Positions 34,092 through 44,921 of a DNA stretch of 64,000 nucleotides are shown here, piece after piece. Both the position numbers and the translations under genes were made by a program. Every line of letters begins with the position of its first letter. Within the stretch, counting starts at the first letter, position 1. The notes under the pieces are model-generated. The model did no database searches, was not told the DNA's origin, and saw nothing but the letters and a program-made list of their open reading frames with translations. Source of the stretch: Actinernus sp. WN-2022 (lineage: Eukaryota; Cnidaria; Anthozoa; Actiniaria; Actinernidae); NCBI GenBank assembly GCA_030867875.1, contig JAOWCC010000577.1, forward strand, positions 84,363,740 to 84,427,739, in the 5' to 3' direction.

Positions 34092-34095
34092 TTAA

Positions 34096-35265
34096 CCGAA
34101 CATATCCATCCATTTTATAAATTATAAGTCGAGATGTTCAAAAACGTTTATTATAGTTGAAGACATATACATTTTTGATCAGGATATTATACACCCACAG
34201 TAGACTCAGTCTGTTATTGACTATTGTTGACAGTGTAGTCTATATTGCTGCAGTGATGCCTCAGAAGGGTGTGTATTTGTACCTACTACAGGAAGTTCAA
34301 TCGATCCTTTCTCATACAAAAACAATATTTGAAATTAATGTTCATTGATTTTGTTATAACTCGGGAACAGGTAGGATTGATAACTCTGGTGTTAAAAGCC
34401 ATTTCGAACGCACTTTCTTTTTATGATTATCACTAGTATACGTTGTCAATTCATATATATCCATTGATTTAGTTATTACATTTTTAGCACATGGCCGGGG
34501 TCCCTCGAGCTTTTCGTTAAAATAATATTTTTATTCGATAAACAACAAAGAGCCAACACAACAAAAACCTTTTACTTGCAATAAAACTAATGTTCTGTTG
34601 TCGAATATATTAACAAGAGTAATTGAATATACAAATATATTTATTCTACTGCTTTCCTCACCTGACACAACACAACCCCCACCCCCCCCCCCCCCCCCCC
34701 CCCCCCCCCCGTACCCCCCACCCCCTGAGTTAAATTGTCACATCGGTTGATGCCGGGACATAGATAGATAGATATATAGTCCCAACTTCAGAACTACATA
34801 AGGCTACATTGCGCATGCGCAATGGTCGCCTAAAAATGGTTGACCTAAGATCAATGTCCTAGCAAACAACAGCTGCCAATGAAAATGTGTGATGTCATCA
34901 GTCAAGTAATCCTTTTATAGAATATAATTTTACAATACAGGTACGAAACTTAGGGTACAAGACAAACAAAATATGTCAATCAAATTCTGTGAAGTCATAA
35001 GTAATGTGACTTACTGAACATCTCCTATATCCTCTGTATGGTGCCCGCCAACGCGATCGACCGGATTCGTCGAATGCGCGCATCCTTCGTTCATTGTCAT
35101 GTAATTTGCACCATGGCAGTGATGTAACGAGGCATGCACGTATTCAACAAGTCACCAAAAAGAAGTCGAACGCGTCGAAAGTGCTTTATAACGAGATTCC
35201 TACATTTGACAATTTTTCGTTAGTTGCTGGAAGCCAAGACGTTGTACAATTTCAATGAATTTGCA
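34096..35265. other. No gene seen; poly-C tract
   Basis: A C-homopolymer of about 30 bases lies at about 34680-34711, within C-rich sequence 34675-34725. A TAGATAGATAGATA microsatellite sits near 34761. The rest is AT-rich without a supported gene. Confidence 0.5.
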
Positions 35266-35480
35266 TGTTGCTGTGTGGCGCAAGGTTTTTTTTCCTCCAA
35301 TCAAATTATGATAGTTTTACCTAAGATAACCAACGGTCTACCGATCTACGGCGCTAGCACAACAAATTTAAATATTCATATTGCATTTGTGCAGCGCTTC
35401 CTTGACCGTTGTTTCAAGAGACGGTATTCCTCGACACATTATAACATACTCTCGCTCTCTGCTATAAAAACATTTTAATA
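35266..35480 (+). pseudogene. Reverse-transcriptase-type element C-terminal remnant
   Basis: The frame reads ITNGLPIYGA followed by FVQRFLDRCFKRRYSS, ending at TAA. NGLP(V/I)YGAS with FLDRC(Y/F)KRR(Y/F) is a combination I associate with the end of LINE-type reverse transcriptase proteins in cnidarian and other invertebrate genomes. Upstream codons are not convincingly homologous. No host gene is implied. Confidence 0.4.
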
Positions 35481-36195
35481 AAATAATATCCTGCATATGT
35501 ACTAATCATCCGCCAGTCAAGACCGTTGATGCCTGTGAAAAAATCTACTGTGTATTATTTAAGAGGTAAGTCCTGCCACCTTCCAAAGATCGCCTCTGCA
35601 TGAGTGTTTTAACAACATCTTTGTAAATAAATATTTTTTTAGATATAAGTTATTGCTAGATTGTTATACTTTTTATTGTATTTTACTTTATCATGTGTCA
35701 ATAGCTGTCACATTTTCCTCATCTTTTAATATGTTGTAAGATCCTTACTTTTTTTTGGACTAGTTATTATTATAATAGAATTATATATGCGAATGCTAGA
35801 AAAAAAGAATTTTTAGATATTAAAACCTTTAATATCCGATACTATTAGGTGCCCTTTTTTACTACGGATTTATTACGATTCAGCGGGGCAAGGCCGTATG
35901 GAAACACAAGGGGCCATTGTAATAAAAGGCTGTCGCAGTCCTTGCACTTTATGTTGTGCCCGAGTATATTGTGTTGATGTTTGGTAGCTGTATTGTGTAT
36001 AAAGAAGATATACATGGAGGAGATTTTCAGTAAGTCACGTGACTTATGACGTCACATAATATGATTGACAGCTGGTGTTTGTCTTGTACCCGAGGGTGGC
36101 TGTGTTGATTACTTGATGATGTCACACCGTTTGATTGGCAGCTGTTGTTGATAGTATTTGTTGATAGGGAAACCTCTTTCTCTAACATTTCATTG
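35481..36195. other. No gene seen
   Basis: T-rich, non-coding. TGACGTCA-like TGACGTCACATAATATGATT near 36046 and a related GATGTCACACCGTTTGATTG near 36117 form a short direct duplication (TTGACAGCTGGTGTT / TTGGCAGCTGTTGTT). Confidence 0.4.
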
Positions 36196-36201
36196 CGAAG
36201 A

Positions 36202-36312
36202 TTATTACAAAGTGCGACGGAGTTATTACAAAGTGCGACAACTTCGTTTATTACAAAGTGCGACGGACAGTTATTATAAAGTGCGACACCTTTTTTTATT
36301 ACAAAGTGCGAC
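36202..36312. repeat. Five regularly spaced 17-mers (TTATTACAAAGTGCGAC)
   Basis: Copies at 36202-36218, 36223-36239, 36248-36264, 36271-36287 (one base different) and 36296-36312, with 4-8-bp spacers of unrelated sequence, giving start-to-start distances of 21, 25, 23 and 25 bp. The motif is conserved while spacers are not, unlike an ordinary minisatellite. It could be a protein-binding cluster or part of a repeat family. Confidence 0.85.
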
Positions 36313-36789
36313 AAGGTTTAATACATACATACATATATTCAATATAAGTTCCCAGAAGAGCTTTTCAACATATATTTTAAATTAAATTGAAATAAGTTAA
36401 ACTAAGAGAAACTATAAATTTGTTAAAACACTTATCGGTAAAATTGCATAAAACTATAGCTATCATATCTAAGATTAATGATTAATGATTAATTTAAATT
36501 AAATAGGCCTTTTGCAGCTAACACATCACGTGGTTGTACTGGAGAGCAAAACATATCTGACTTGATTTAATTAAATGCTTTGTACAAGGTCGGTATTGCT
36601 ACTAGCAAAACCTATTTGTAAATGCTATTTTCCACCTCCAATCGATTGTCGATCTTTCAAAAACAGCGATTTTAAAGATAGCTTGCTCTCCAGCATCCAT
36701 GGCAACGTCTTTCCCATGGGGATCACGAGCTCAATTCATTCGTTCATGAAGTATGTTATCAGCACGTGACTGTTAGCTGCAAAGGGCCT

Positions 36790-36985
36790 ATTGGGGAACT
36801 GAAGTTGACGCTTAATAAGTGTGCTATCTAAGGCATTCCAGATCTTAAAACCTCTATAACTAAAGGACCTCTGACCGGATGCTGAGTTACATTTAGGAAT
36901 GGTAAGGTCACCGCAATTTCGAGTATTTCACTGGTGTATACTGGATCTTTTGCAAAACTTATCCGATAAGTAGGATGGGGAAAGC
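36790..36985 (-). pseudogene. LINE C-terminal fragment
   Basis: On the minus strand it reads SYLSDKFCKRSSIHQ, a stop, then NTRNCGDLTIPKCNSASGQR, SFSYRGFKIWNALDS. The set IH.xNTR, LxIPK, SASGQRSFSYRG and WNALD is the standard end of CR1/L2-like LINE proteins. It is cut at its 5' side by the (ATT)n tail of the next LINE, which inserted into it. Confidence 0.8.
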
Positions 36986-36987
36986 AC

Positions 36988-38163
36988 ATTTAATAATAAT
37001 AATAATAATAATTTAAATATTTATACAGGAGGCAAACCTCACCCTAAGGTGATTTTCAGGAAGGTCCTGTATTAGAGTAAAAAATAAAATATAAAAATGT
37101 CTATGAATCTATAAAAGGTTAAAATCTAGTAATATAAGGTATTAATTAAAAAATAGCTATAAACATAATGATAATAACAACAATAACGTACTACTAAAGT
37201 AACTAGATAAATCGTTTAAATTGATCTAGATTTAGAATATTTCTCGTGCTCTCAGATAGCAAATTCCAGTCCTGAATGGCATGAAAACAAAGGCGACGTT
37301 GGCCAAACGAGCTACGAGATTTAAGCTTATAGATGTCGTTCTTACTTCTGGTATTGTAGTCGTGCATGTCTCTCTTAAAAGTAAAAGTAAAATCCCAGTC
37401 TATAAAACCATTTAAACATTTAAAAACAAATAAGATACGGTGCTCTCTGCGTCTCTCTGATAAAGAATCCCAGCCAAGTTCTTCCAAGGCCTCTGAAGCA
37501 GAGGAGTGCTTGGACTTATCTAAAATTAGCTTTGCTGCTCTGTTTTGAAGAAGTTGAAGGGATTTCATTAGAGTAGTATTGCTTTTGTCTCCCCAAACAA
37601 TGTCGCCATAATCTAAGATTGGTAAGATCATTGTGTTGCTAAGAAGTTCTCTAACAGAAGCGGGAAGTAAGTACTTGATCCTGGTTAGTATCCCTAATCT
37701 TTGTTTAACCTTGCTGTTGACGTAATCGACATGGTCATTCCAGGTAAGGGTTTCATTTATGACGACGCCCAAGTACTTGAATGAATCTACTCTATCAAGA
37801 TCTTTGTCGTAGATTTGTACACTAATCGTGTCAAGGGATTTCAACCTCTGTGAACTTCCAATAAGCATAAACTTAGATTTTGCGGTGTTCAAAGTTAGCT
37901 TGTGATTTAAGCATTTAAAGGTCAATAAAGTGTCTATGAAATTAACAGTTTCTTTAACTGGTAGCCATTGAAGGTGGCGCAATATAAGTGTGATATGGTC
38001 AAATTTGCGTGCGCCATTTGTTATTCTGGCTGAAAAATTATGCACGAGTTGCAGTTTCTTAAAATTCTTATCGGAGGTATTAGCCCAAAACGATGAACAA
38101 TAAAATAGTTTGCCTAGAACAAGGGCATTAACAATCGTATTTAGAGTTTCGGAATTCAATGAG
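36988..38163 (-). mobile_element. 5'-truncated LINE with chimeric RT and (ATT)n tail
   Basis: The 3' tail is (ATT)n on the minus strand (36990-37014), preceded by a 3' UTR of about 190 bp containing AGGTTTGCCTCCTGTATAAA. The coding part is the 318-codon frame 37203-38159. The 5' end abuts the MITE at 38164. Since the frame is still open the insertion may be fairly young. Confidence 0.75.
37203..38159 (-). pseudogene. Chimeric reverse-transcriptase C-terminal ORF with duplicated block
   Basis: 318 residues. Residues 1-85 and 166-250 are homologous without gaps: LQLVHNFSARI at 36 against LQLLQNRAAKL at 201, and FKCLN at 81 against FKCLN at 246, both 165 apart. Between them, residues 88-165 (LTLNTAKSKFMLIGS, FKYLGVVINETLTW) are the end of the reverse transcriptase palm and thumb, which normally precede this block. 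So the end of one LINE copy is fused in frame to an earlier point of another. The catalytic (F/Y)ADD motif is absent. No starting signals of its own are evident. A product would be non-catalytic. Confidence 0.75.
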
Positions 38164-38291
38164 TGTTGTGCGTGATGATATCATGCTTTCTTGATCACTG
38201 GCCACCAAGCCTCACTTTTGTGTTGAAAGGACATTTTGCACCAAAGTGAGGCTAGATGGTGATAACAAAAACAGACATCATCACGCATAAT
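38164..38291. mobile_element. 128-bp hairpin MITE
   Basis: TGTTGTGCGTGATGAT at the left and ATCATCACGCATAAT at the right are complementary, as are GCCTCACTTTTGTG and CACCAAAGTGAGGC inside. No ORF. Confidence 0.7.
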
Positions 38292-38727
38292 ACCTATTCT
38301 ACAGAAATTCATGATAACCCAATAATAATCGTAACCATAAATAATGAAAGAGGAGATGCTTCACCTCTATACAGTGGAACATCGTTGGGTTTAAAACCAT
38401 GAAACCGCACCATACGAACAACGATTGAAGAGGCCGAACTATAAATAGAGGATATGATATGCATGGCTGTTTAGCTTGGTGTTTAGCTTGAGAACTCACG
38501 AGTTAGCACAACACTATGAAACGAGTGCCAGTTAGTCAAGTTAAATACGAGAAGATAAATTATGTATCTCCAAGCAATCGTGTGATTATATTTTTATTGC
38601 ATGGAAACCACCCGGTGTGTATATGCATTATTTTCCAATTCAGAAGATATTTAAGCAAAATCACCAAATTTCTTCAAAAGCCTGTCAAATCAAGTCAAAA
38701 TCGGGTTGATAACAATGATGCAGTGTG
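38292..38727. other. No gene seen
   Basis: Short overlapping ORFs on both strands (38299-38499, 38516-38728) lack family features. Confidence 0.4.
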
Positions 38728-39000
38728 ACATGAATGAATGAATGAAAACTTTATTTAAAGAGGATAACACTCAAAAGTGGAGCACTAATAAACTTGTGGC
38801 CCTCCTAAGCTAATAAATACAATAATAGAAGCTGTACAACAACTACACAAAAATTGAAATTACAATTATAAGGGCATAAAGGTAAAATTATGATAGAACA
38901 ATATTCACTAGGCATTAAAAGCTATATATAAATACCACTAACTATAAATACTAATGAAAATACGAATAAGACTTAAAGAAAACTTTAAGAAACGTGAAAT
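38728..39000 (-). mobile_element. LINE 3' UTR fragment with (ATTC)n tail
   Basis: Read on the minus strand it contains GGGCCACAAGTTTATTAG followed by TTTAAATAAAGTTTTCATTC and repeated ATTC. The same GGGCCACAAGTTTATTAG and AAATAAAGT end the LINE at 40816-45183, so this is a severely 5'-truncated relative. Confidence 0.7.
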
Positions 39001-39519
39001 TGGGTTTCCAAAAATGGTATAAAAGTATTGCATTCCTTTTGATAGGCCAGGCAGCGCTTATACAGAGACGTTTTAAGAGATTTTGCATCAATTGTTGCCC
39101 GCTGGTGTCGCGTGCGCCAGTAGTTGGTTAACACAGGCTAACCATCCTCTCATTTTGTGTATTTGCCACCGATGTTAATCAATTTGTTGATTTAGCGCGA
39201 GCTGATAATACAGCTCTGGCTTCCTGTGGCTCAGGTTTGTTTGCATATAGCTCAGTCGGGCTTCCTGTGGCTCATCTCGCTAACGACAGTAAAAATACAC
39301 AAGGCAGGCAACTAAATTCATGGCCGTCAAGCGAGACGCGAAAACTTCCTGGTTCCTGCTCCCTCTCTAACATTCAAAATTTTGAAGAACAGTAAATGAG
39401 CTGAGTTTTTGGTGGTAATTCACGGCGATATCGAGTGCTACACACTCGCAAAAGCTTCCTAGAAACCGTTAAACTGGTCCAGATTTTCGGCGATTTTTTT
39501 TCTCCCTATGATCGGGACA
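39001..39519. other. No gene seen
   Basis: Contains two direct copies of GGCTTCCTGTGGCTCA (about 39219 and 39260). Otherwise featureless. Confidence 0.4.
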
Positions 39520-40240
39520 TATATGAGCCATCATAAGGATTTATCGACGGTCATCACATTCAAATTATTTTAATCAAACTGTCGAATCATCTCCCGTCTA
39601 TAGTCCCCAGCGAAGAAATGGACAGCTGACATATTTCCCCTAATCGCCATCGTATAGGCTGTTTTGCAACTTTACACACCACCCCGATGAAGGTTTTTTG
39701 GCAGCTTCCGACAAACGAACCCGAAGAAAAATATATTGAAGACTTGGTGGTGTGAGATCGCGGGAAGTTTGTTTACAAAAAATATATATTTCGCACGACC
39801 GCTAAACTCTCGTATTATGATTTCACTCCACTCTAGTAGTATTACCATCAATAAATTCAGCACAAATACAGTTTATCACATCATAACAAAATATTTAACT
39901 AGCAAATGACCGTATTTGTAGTGAGCTTGCTATTTCCAAGAGTGCCAGGATCTTTGAAATAAAATTTCTAGACGAGAGTGTGAAGAATAAGTTCCACTTT
40001 CTTCCGATTTGAAGCAGTCGATTTTTCCACCACAAATTGGCACAAGCACTAAGACTTTGAAGCCAATTCGAGAACCGAAGTCGAAAAACAAAGAGTTGGT
40101 TCGTCCATCCGGCCATCAGCTAGTCTAACAGTTTCAGGAAATGTCCAACATTTTCTCTTCGTTTGTCGAAGGCAAAGAAACAAATACTGCTATTGCACAG
40201 TGTCGTTAAGTGTAGAAAGCGGCTCAGAAGTTTGTCCAAG
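39520..40240. repeat. Long inverted repeat 2, left arm
   Basis: 39520-39850 is the reverse complement of 45184-45487 (CCATCATAAGGATTTAT, CCCCAGCGAAGAAATGG, GCGGGAAGTTTGTTTAC, CGCACGACCGCTAAACTCTC). 39855-40240 is the reverse complement of about 40565-40815 (TTCAGCACAAATACAGTTTA, AAGAGTGCCAGG, GTTCCACTTTCTT). Together they form one ~720-bp arm whose partner is split by the LINE at 40816. Confidence 0.8.
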
Positions 40241-40564
40241 ACAAATCATTCTCGTGCGAGATTCAAGAGGACCATGAGTAGGTCTCGGATGCAAAATGCA
40301 AAAAGTAGTTTTGCCGAGGCGGGAATTTGGTAACGCGCGCTGCAAAAGTTTTTCACGCCTTTCGTGCGAACTGAGTTGAAAAAAAATCTAAAGTGAGCAG
40401 TGAATTGGAGAAAACTGAGTGAGGGTTAGCTTGAAAACCGTTGCAAAAAGTGTGCAAATACTCATATATTTGGAAGCAATCCGTTAGACTACTAGTTAAC
40501 GTAATCAGCTCTTGAAATGTAAAAATACAAGCAAAAAGGAAACCCTAAGGCTGTTAAAAATGCA

Positions 40565-40815
40565 AGATACCAGTGTCAGTGAGACTTCTGAGCCGCTGAA
40601 TACACTTAACAGGCGCTGTACAATGTTTTCTTTGCCTTCGACAAATCGACTTCGGTCTTCCAGATAACATATCGTAAGAAAGTGGAACTTCTTCTTCACA
40701 CATGACTAGAAATTTCAAAGAACCTGGCACTCTTGGAATGAGCAAGCTCACTACAAACACGGTAATTTGCTAGTTAAATATTTTTCTTTGATGTGATAAA
40801 CTGTATTTGTGCTGA
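40565..40815. repeat. Long inverted repeat 2, right arm, inner part
   Basis: Complement of 39855-40240. It stops abruptly after CTGTATTTGTGCTGAA, where the LINE begins; the arm resumes at about 45184 with TGATGATAATACTAG. The left arm shows the unbroken version. Loop is 40241-40564. Confidence 0.8.
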
Positions 40816-41029
40816 ACATGCAGTAAAAGACTACATGGCGGAACGGCGGTTGGCTTTCGGCCGCTCTGTCACAATTGTTCTTCTTATTTGCTTATTCCTT
40901 AACCGCTTGCACCAAGATCCACTGGAATTGTCTGCTAACAATGTTGGCTTGAGTCTTGATGGACTAGTGGTAGCCAGGATTGTTTCTGCCCCGAGATATA
41001 ACACAATTCACTGCAGAGGGAGCAAACCT

Positions 41030-41575
41030 ACCCCGGGGGGATACTCCTGTTTGTGACGTATTATGTATGTGCCGCGGGGGTGGGTCAGGGTTTTGAGCTC
41101 GGTTTGGGCAGGTAGGGTCAGGGTTTTGACCTGATTTGGACAGATCAGGGTCAGAATTTGAGTATAATTTGGGTGCAGTCAGGGTCGGGGTTCAGTATTT
41201 TTTAAGCAGTTCGGGTTCATTTGTTTTAGCTACTATGTAAAAAAAAAGACATTCTGTTGCCGCATTTTGATCGCCTGCCCACATGCAAGCACTGAGGTTT
41301 CCATACATCGTAACGCCGCTAATTCGTACTTCCGTACTTATCTATGTACTTCATCTGCTGATTTGTTTACCCAATGACACGTCCCGACTTGAAATGTTCC
41401 GTATTTTGCATGCAATCTCGGTACGCGGTATACCGGCCGGGGTATATATCCGACTGTGTTTTGAAAACAATTTAAAGAAGGGGCAATCAGGGTTTTGGAG
41501 CTTGGCCTCACATACATACCCATTTTTCATGTAAGTACCCCCCCCCCCCCCCCCCCCCTCCCCCCCCCTGGAAAC
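41030..41575. mobile_element. CCCCGGGGGG-type repeat inserted in the LINE 5' part
   Basis: Starts CTACCCCGGGGGGATACTCC and ends near GTAAGTACC followed by a C-run (41538-41568 with one T), so the termini are G/C-run inverted repeats. Inside, GGGTCAGGGTTTTGA recurs at about 41085 and 41128 and in weaker form to 41200, with TATGTATGTGCCGC upstream. I recognise this as a repeat type common in invertebrate genomes. Exact borders are uncertain because of the homopolymers. Confidence 0.55.
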
Positions 41576-41624
41576 CTACTTGGTCGACCGCTGCTACTGA
41601 ATGGCGACAAGCAAGCAGCTAATT

Positions 41625-41729
41625 ATGACGGTTCGACTGCTGAATTTCACTCTGGCGACCAATTTATTGCTGATGTCCAACGACGTACTTTTGAACCCGG
41701 GACCGGTGGAAAACCAAGTGCTGAAGTGA
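41625..41729 (+). pseudogene. LINE N-terminal leader with degenerate 2A-like motif
   Basis: ATG at 41625 opens a short frame MTVRLLNFTLATNLLLMS, directly followed by NDVLLNPGP (residues 19-27), then VENQVLK and TGA at 41727. The canonical 2A ribosome-skipping motif is D-(V/I)-E-x-N-P-G-P; here the Glu is Leu, while Asp20 and Asn24-Pro-Gly-Pro are kept. 2A-like leaders are known at the N-terminus of some invertebrate non-LTR retrotransposons, where they separate a hydrophobic leader from the polyprotein. With the Glu lost and a stop seven codons later, this copy is not functional. Confidence 0.65.
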
Positions 41730-41829
41730 TCTGTTGATACTAGTTTCTCATCGACTGAAACTGATGATTTTATGGACTCATCAGTTTACTGGATCTTTTA
41801 ATGAGTCAGGCTCTGTCACCGACTGCGAG

Positions 41830-42720
41830 GATGTGAATCTACAGTCCTATTTTGACATTGGACTGGGAGAAATGGGCATTCGAATGGGTCATTGGAACGT
41901 TAACCACTTAACAATGGATAATTTCGAACAGATAAAACAGTTCCTGCTTGGAAAATCTGGCAAGCCGCAGTTGGACGCTTTGTTCGTAAATGAAACGTTT
42001 CTGAAGCCAAATGTACCGGATGCTCTGTATAACGTAATACCGGATGCTCTGTATATCGTAAAGACAGAAAGAAAAAATCTGGAGGCGGGGTTATGCCTTT
42101 AATTTATCAACGATGATCTTAACGTTAAAAGAAGATCGGATCTAGAGAGTCAAAACTTGGTGATTATCTGGCTTGAAGTCTGCCCTTTCAAATCTAAGCG
42201 ATCTCTAATTATTGGAAGTATTTACCGTCCTCCGTCGTATAGCGATGTTTCGTGTGTCGTCATCTATTGTCATTAATGTGCCAACCAGAGATCCATTGGT
42301 TCCTAAGACAAAGCGGGCTTTACAAATCATGGTTGGCACATTAGCATAACAATTGCAATGTTTATCAACACGAAACATCGCTATTCGAAAGCTGAGGATA
42401 TAAATCTTGAGGCAAATATCGAACAGGTTTATTTGCTCAATAAGGAAACGAACATATTGTCGGATATAAATTTAGACTTCAACAATAATACGAACTTTGA
42501 AAAACATCGGCTAACCAAGTGTCTTCGAACTATGCTTTTTAAGCAGCTCCAGTATAGTGACATAACACACCCTGTTAGTGGGACATGCTTAGACCACATC
42601 TATTCTAATCAACCTCACCGAATAGGAAATATTTCTTGTCACAATTACATAGGGTTGGCTGACCACTTGCCTATTTTTGCTTTGCGTAAATATGCACGTG
42701 AAATTTCCTATGGTAATTCT
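41830..42720 (+). pseudogene. LINE endonuclease remnant, split by a MITE
   Basis: MGHWNVNHLTMDNFEQIKQF (strand with the first catalytic Asn), then ALFVNETFLKP (Glu), IIGSIYRPPSYS, and after the MITE SKAEDIN, DINLDFNNNTNFEKHRL, TCLDHIYSN and LADHLPIFA (terminal Asp-His pair). A frameshift in the A-run near 42070 and the insertion at 42241-42382 break it. A tandem 27-bp duplication VPDALYNVIPDALY near 42015-42060 is an additional oddity. Confidence 0.8.
42241..42382. mobile_element. 142-bp MITE, AGCGATGTTTC family, copy 1
   Basis: Terminal inverted repeats AGCGATGTTTCGTGT and ACACGAAACATCGCT, plus nested TAATGTGCCAACCA / TGGTTGGCACATTA. Flanked by AT on both sides; the empty site is known because removing the MITE and one AT restores the endonuclease frame RPPSYSKAED. 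The copy at 49172-49313 has exactly the same length, in opposite orientation, with five differences. Confidence 0.9.
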
Positions 42721-43122
42721 TAGTTGCAAGAATAACAAAAACATTAAATACCGTAATATGAAACAGCTTGACGAAGGTCAATTTAAAGATACTCTTAAAC
42801 AAGCCCCGTGGGATACAGCGTTTGTTTTTGAGGACATTGATGATATGGTTAATGCCTGGGGGTTGATTTTCAACAATGCCGACTCCCATTGCCCTTGGCG
42901 TGAAAAGCGCGTGAAACGAACCGTCCAAGCTCCGTGGATAATTAGCTCAGTAATAAACAATTGTGCACAAGAGACTCATTGCTAAAAACTGCAAGGCGCA
43001 CAAACAGTAGCGATGACTGGGCTAATTATCGGGCGGCCAGGTACAAAGTAGTCAGTTTGTAGAGATGTGCGAAGCGTGACTTTTACCGATCAACGTTTGA
43101 GGACAATAAGAATAATACTAGG

Positions 43123-44160
43123 GTGATTTGGAAGACAATGAAAACTTTAACCGGCTCTAAGAAGAATAAATGTGAAGTTAAAAATCTCAAGGACGGAGGC
43201 GGTGTTATTGAAGATCAGGAAGAAATAGCAGAACGATTCATTTATCATTTTTCTAGTATTGCAGATAAGTTAAGGGCAACTCTACTGCATATTGAAGTTG
43301 ACATCTCGAAGTTGGTGAACTTTGTTACGTCCAGGAAAGACCCGGAGGTATTATTCTCTGTTCCAGATATAACCGGTGCTAACGTCCTTCGCATTTTAAA
43401 GAAGATCAGTCCAAATAAGGCCGCAGGTATTGACAAATTAAGTGCGCGGATGATGCGTATTGCGGCCCCTGTCATCGCTCCCAGTGTTGCAAGGATGATA
43501 AATTATTCCATTTCATCCGGGACTTTCCTACAGCGCTGGAAGACTACTAAAGTCACACCTTTGTTTAAAAGTGGTGACTCGGGTGATCCATCAAATTATC
43601 GACCAATCTCGGTTTTGCCCGTTTTGTCCAACGTCATAGAGCGACACGTGCATGACGTAGTATACTCCTTTCTGTGTGAAAACAACTTTAATCTATTCCA
43701 GGCAGTCTGGATTTCGTAAGCAACATAATACTGAAACAGCTCTCATTAAGATCATTGATGAGCTGCTATTCAATTTAGATAAGAAAAAGTCAGCGGTATG
43801 CTTCTTATTGACTACTGCAAGGCGTTTGACATGGTGGATCACCAAATCCTGCTCCAGAAGCTGAAGTGTTATGGTATAGTAGACCGCGAACACAGTTGGT
43901 TACAGTCATATCTCTCAAATAGAAAGCAAACCGTCTGCTTGGCGGGCAAGGAGGCCTCTGTAGTTTCTATGGAACATGGAGTGGCACTGGCTCTATTCTG
44001 GGACCGCTATTGTTCATTATATTTATTAATGACTTGCCGTTGCATGTCTCGTCGCAGACAGACCTGTATGCTGATGACACCACGGTGACAGCTTCTGCCG
44101 ATTGTGGTTCTATGGTACACCTCGAAAGGGCACTTAACACATCTGTTGCTGAAGTCTAAC
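43123..44160 (+). pseudogene. LINE reverse transcriptase remnant
   Basis: Frame 43123-43719 includes ISPNKAAGIDKLSARMMR, VTPLFKSGDSGDPSNYRPIS and VLPVLSNVIERHVHD. After a frameshift come SGFRKQHNTETALIKIIDEL, LLIDYCKAFDMVDHQILLQK, then GSILGPLLF and the catalytic LYADDTTVTA (about 44070) with both aspartates. It continues to a stop at 44159. At least four lesions lie inside the domain. Confidence 0.85.
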
Positions 44161-44921
44161 TGTGGGCATCGGCTAATAAACTTCCCCTTAATGAGGATAA
44201 AACGAAAGTCTTGTTGATTACCGGTTAACGGCTTGCCTCTAGGATTGAAGAACATCCGAATATCACAGTTAATGAAAAGAAGCTTGCAAACGTTACTAGT
44301 GCTGCCCTATTAGGTCTTGTGATTGATAGTCATTTGTCATTTAACGATCACGTAGACAAACTCTGTAAGCAACTTTCCCAACGCATAGCATTACTAAGAA
44401 AAATATGGTCATATTTACCTTTGCTACAAATAATTCTTTTTTATAACGCCATGATCCGACCAGTAATGAATTATGTAAGCGTCATATGGGCAGCTTGTGA
44501 TAAAGAGTGTTTAGGCAGAGTACAGAAATTACAGAAAAGAGCTGCAAGAGTAATTTTATTTGCAGATCGACTTTCACCATCGGTGCAGCTGTTTAATAAA
44601 CTGCGCTTGCTACCTTTTTATGAAGAGTCAAAAATACGTAAATGTTCTATTGTATATAAGCGTATCCATGGCAAACTTCCATCCTACTTAATGGAGCAAA
44701 TCAAGCTTAATAATCAATTGCATGCCCGTACCACAAATGTGATTTGCCCCCGTTATTCTAGAGAAACAGAAGGAGGTAGAACATTTGCTGTAACAAGTTG
44801 TAAATTATGGCACTCTCTACGATTAGATTTAAGGAAGCAAGACTCTTTGCATTCTTTTAGACGTAAGATGTGGAATCGAATTTTTAGTGAGCAGAAATTT
44901 ATACATCATTTTGTTATTTAA
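44160..44921 (+). pseudogene. LINE C-terminal region
   Basis: WASANKLPLNEDKTKVLLIT precedes a stop, then the 200-codon open frame 44319-44921 covers MIDSHLSFNDHVDKLCKQL, IRPVMNYVSVIWAAC, LQKRAARVIL, YKRIHGKLPSYL and GGRTFAVTSCKLWHSL. This section has survived without lesions, unlike the rest. 44922-45183 is the 3' UTR. Confidence 0.85.

Noticed and set aside
36202..36312. Possible CRISPR-like array of short direct repeats
   Set aside because: Repeats are only 17 bp and spacers only 4-8 bp, there are no cas genes, and the context is a eukaryotic genome.
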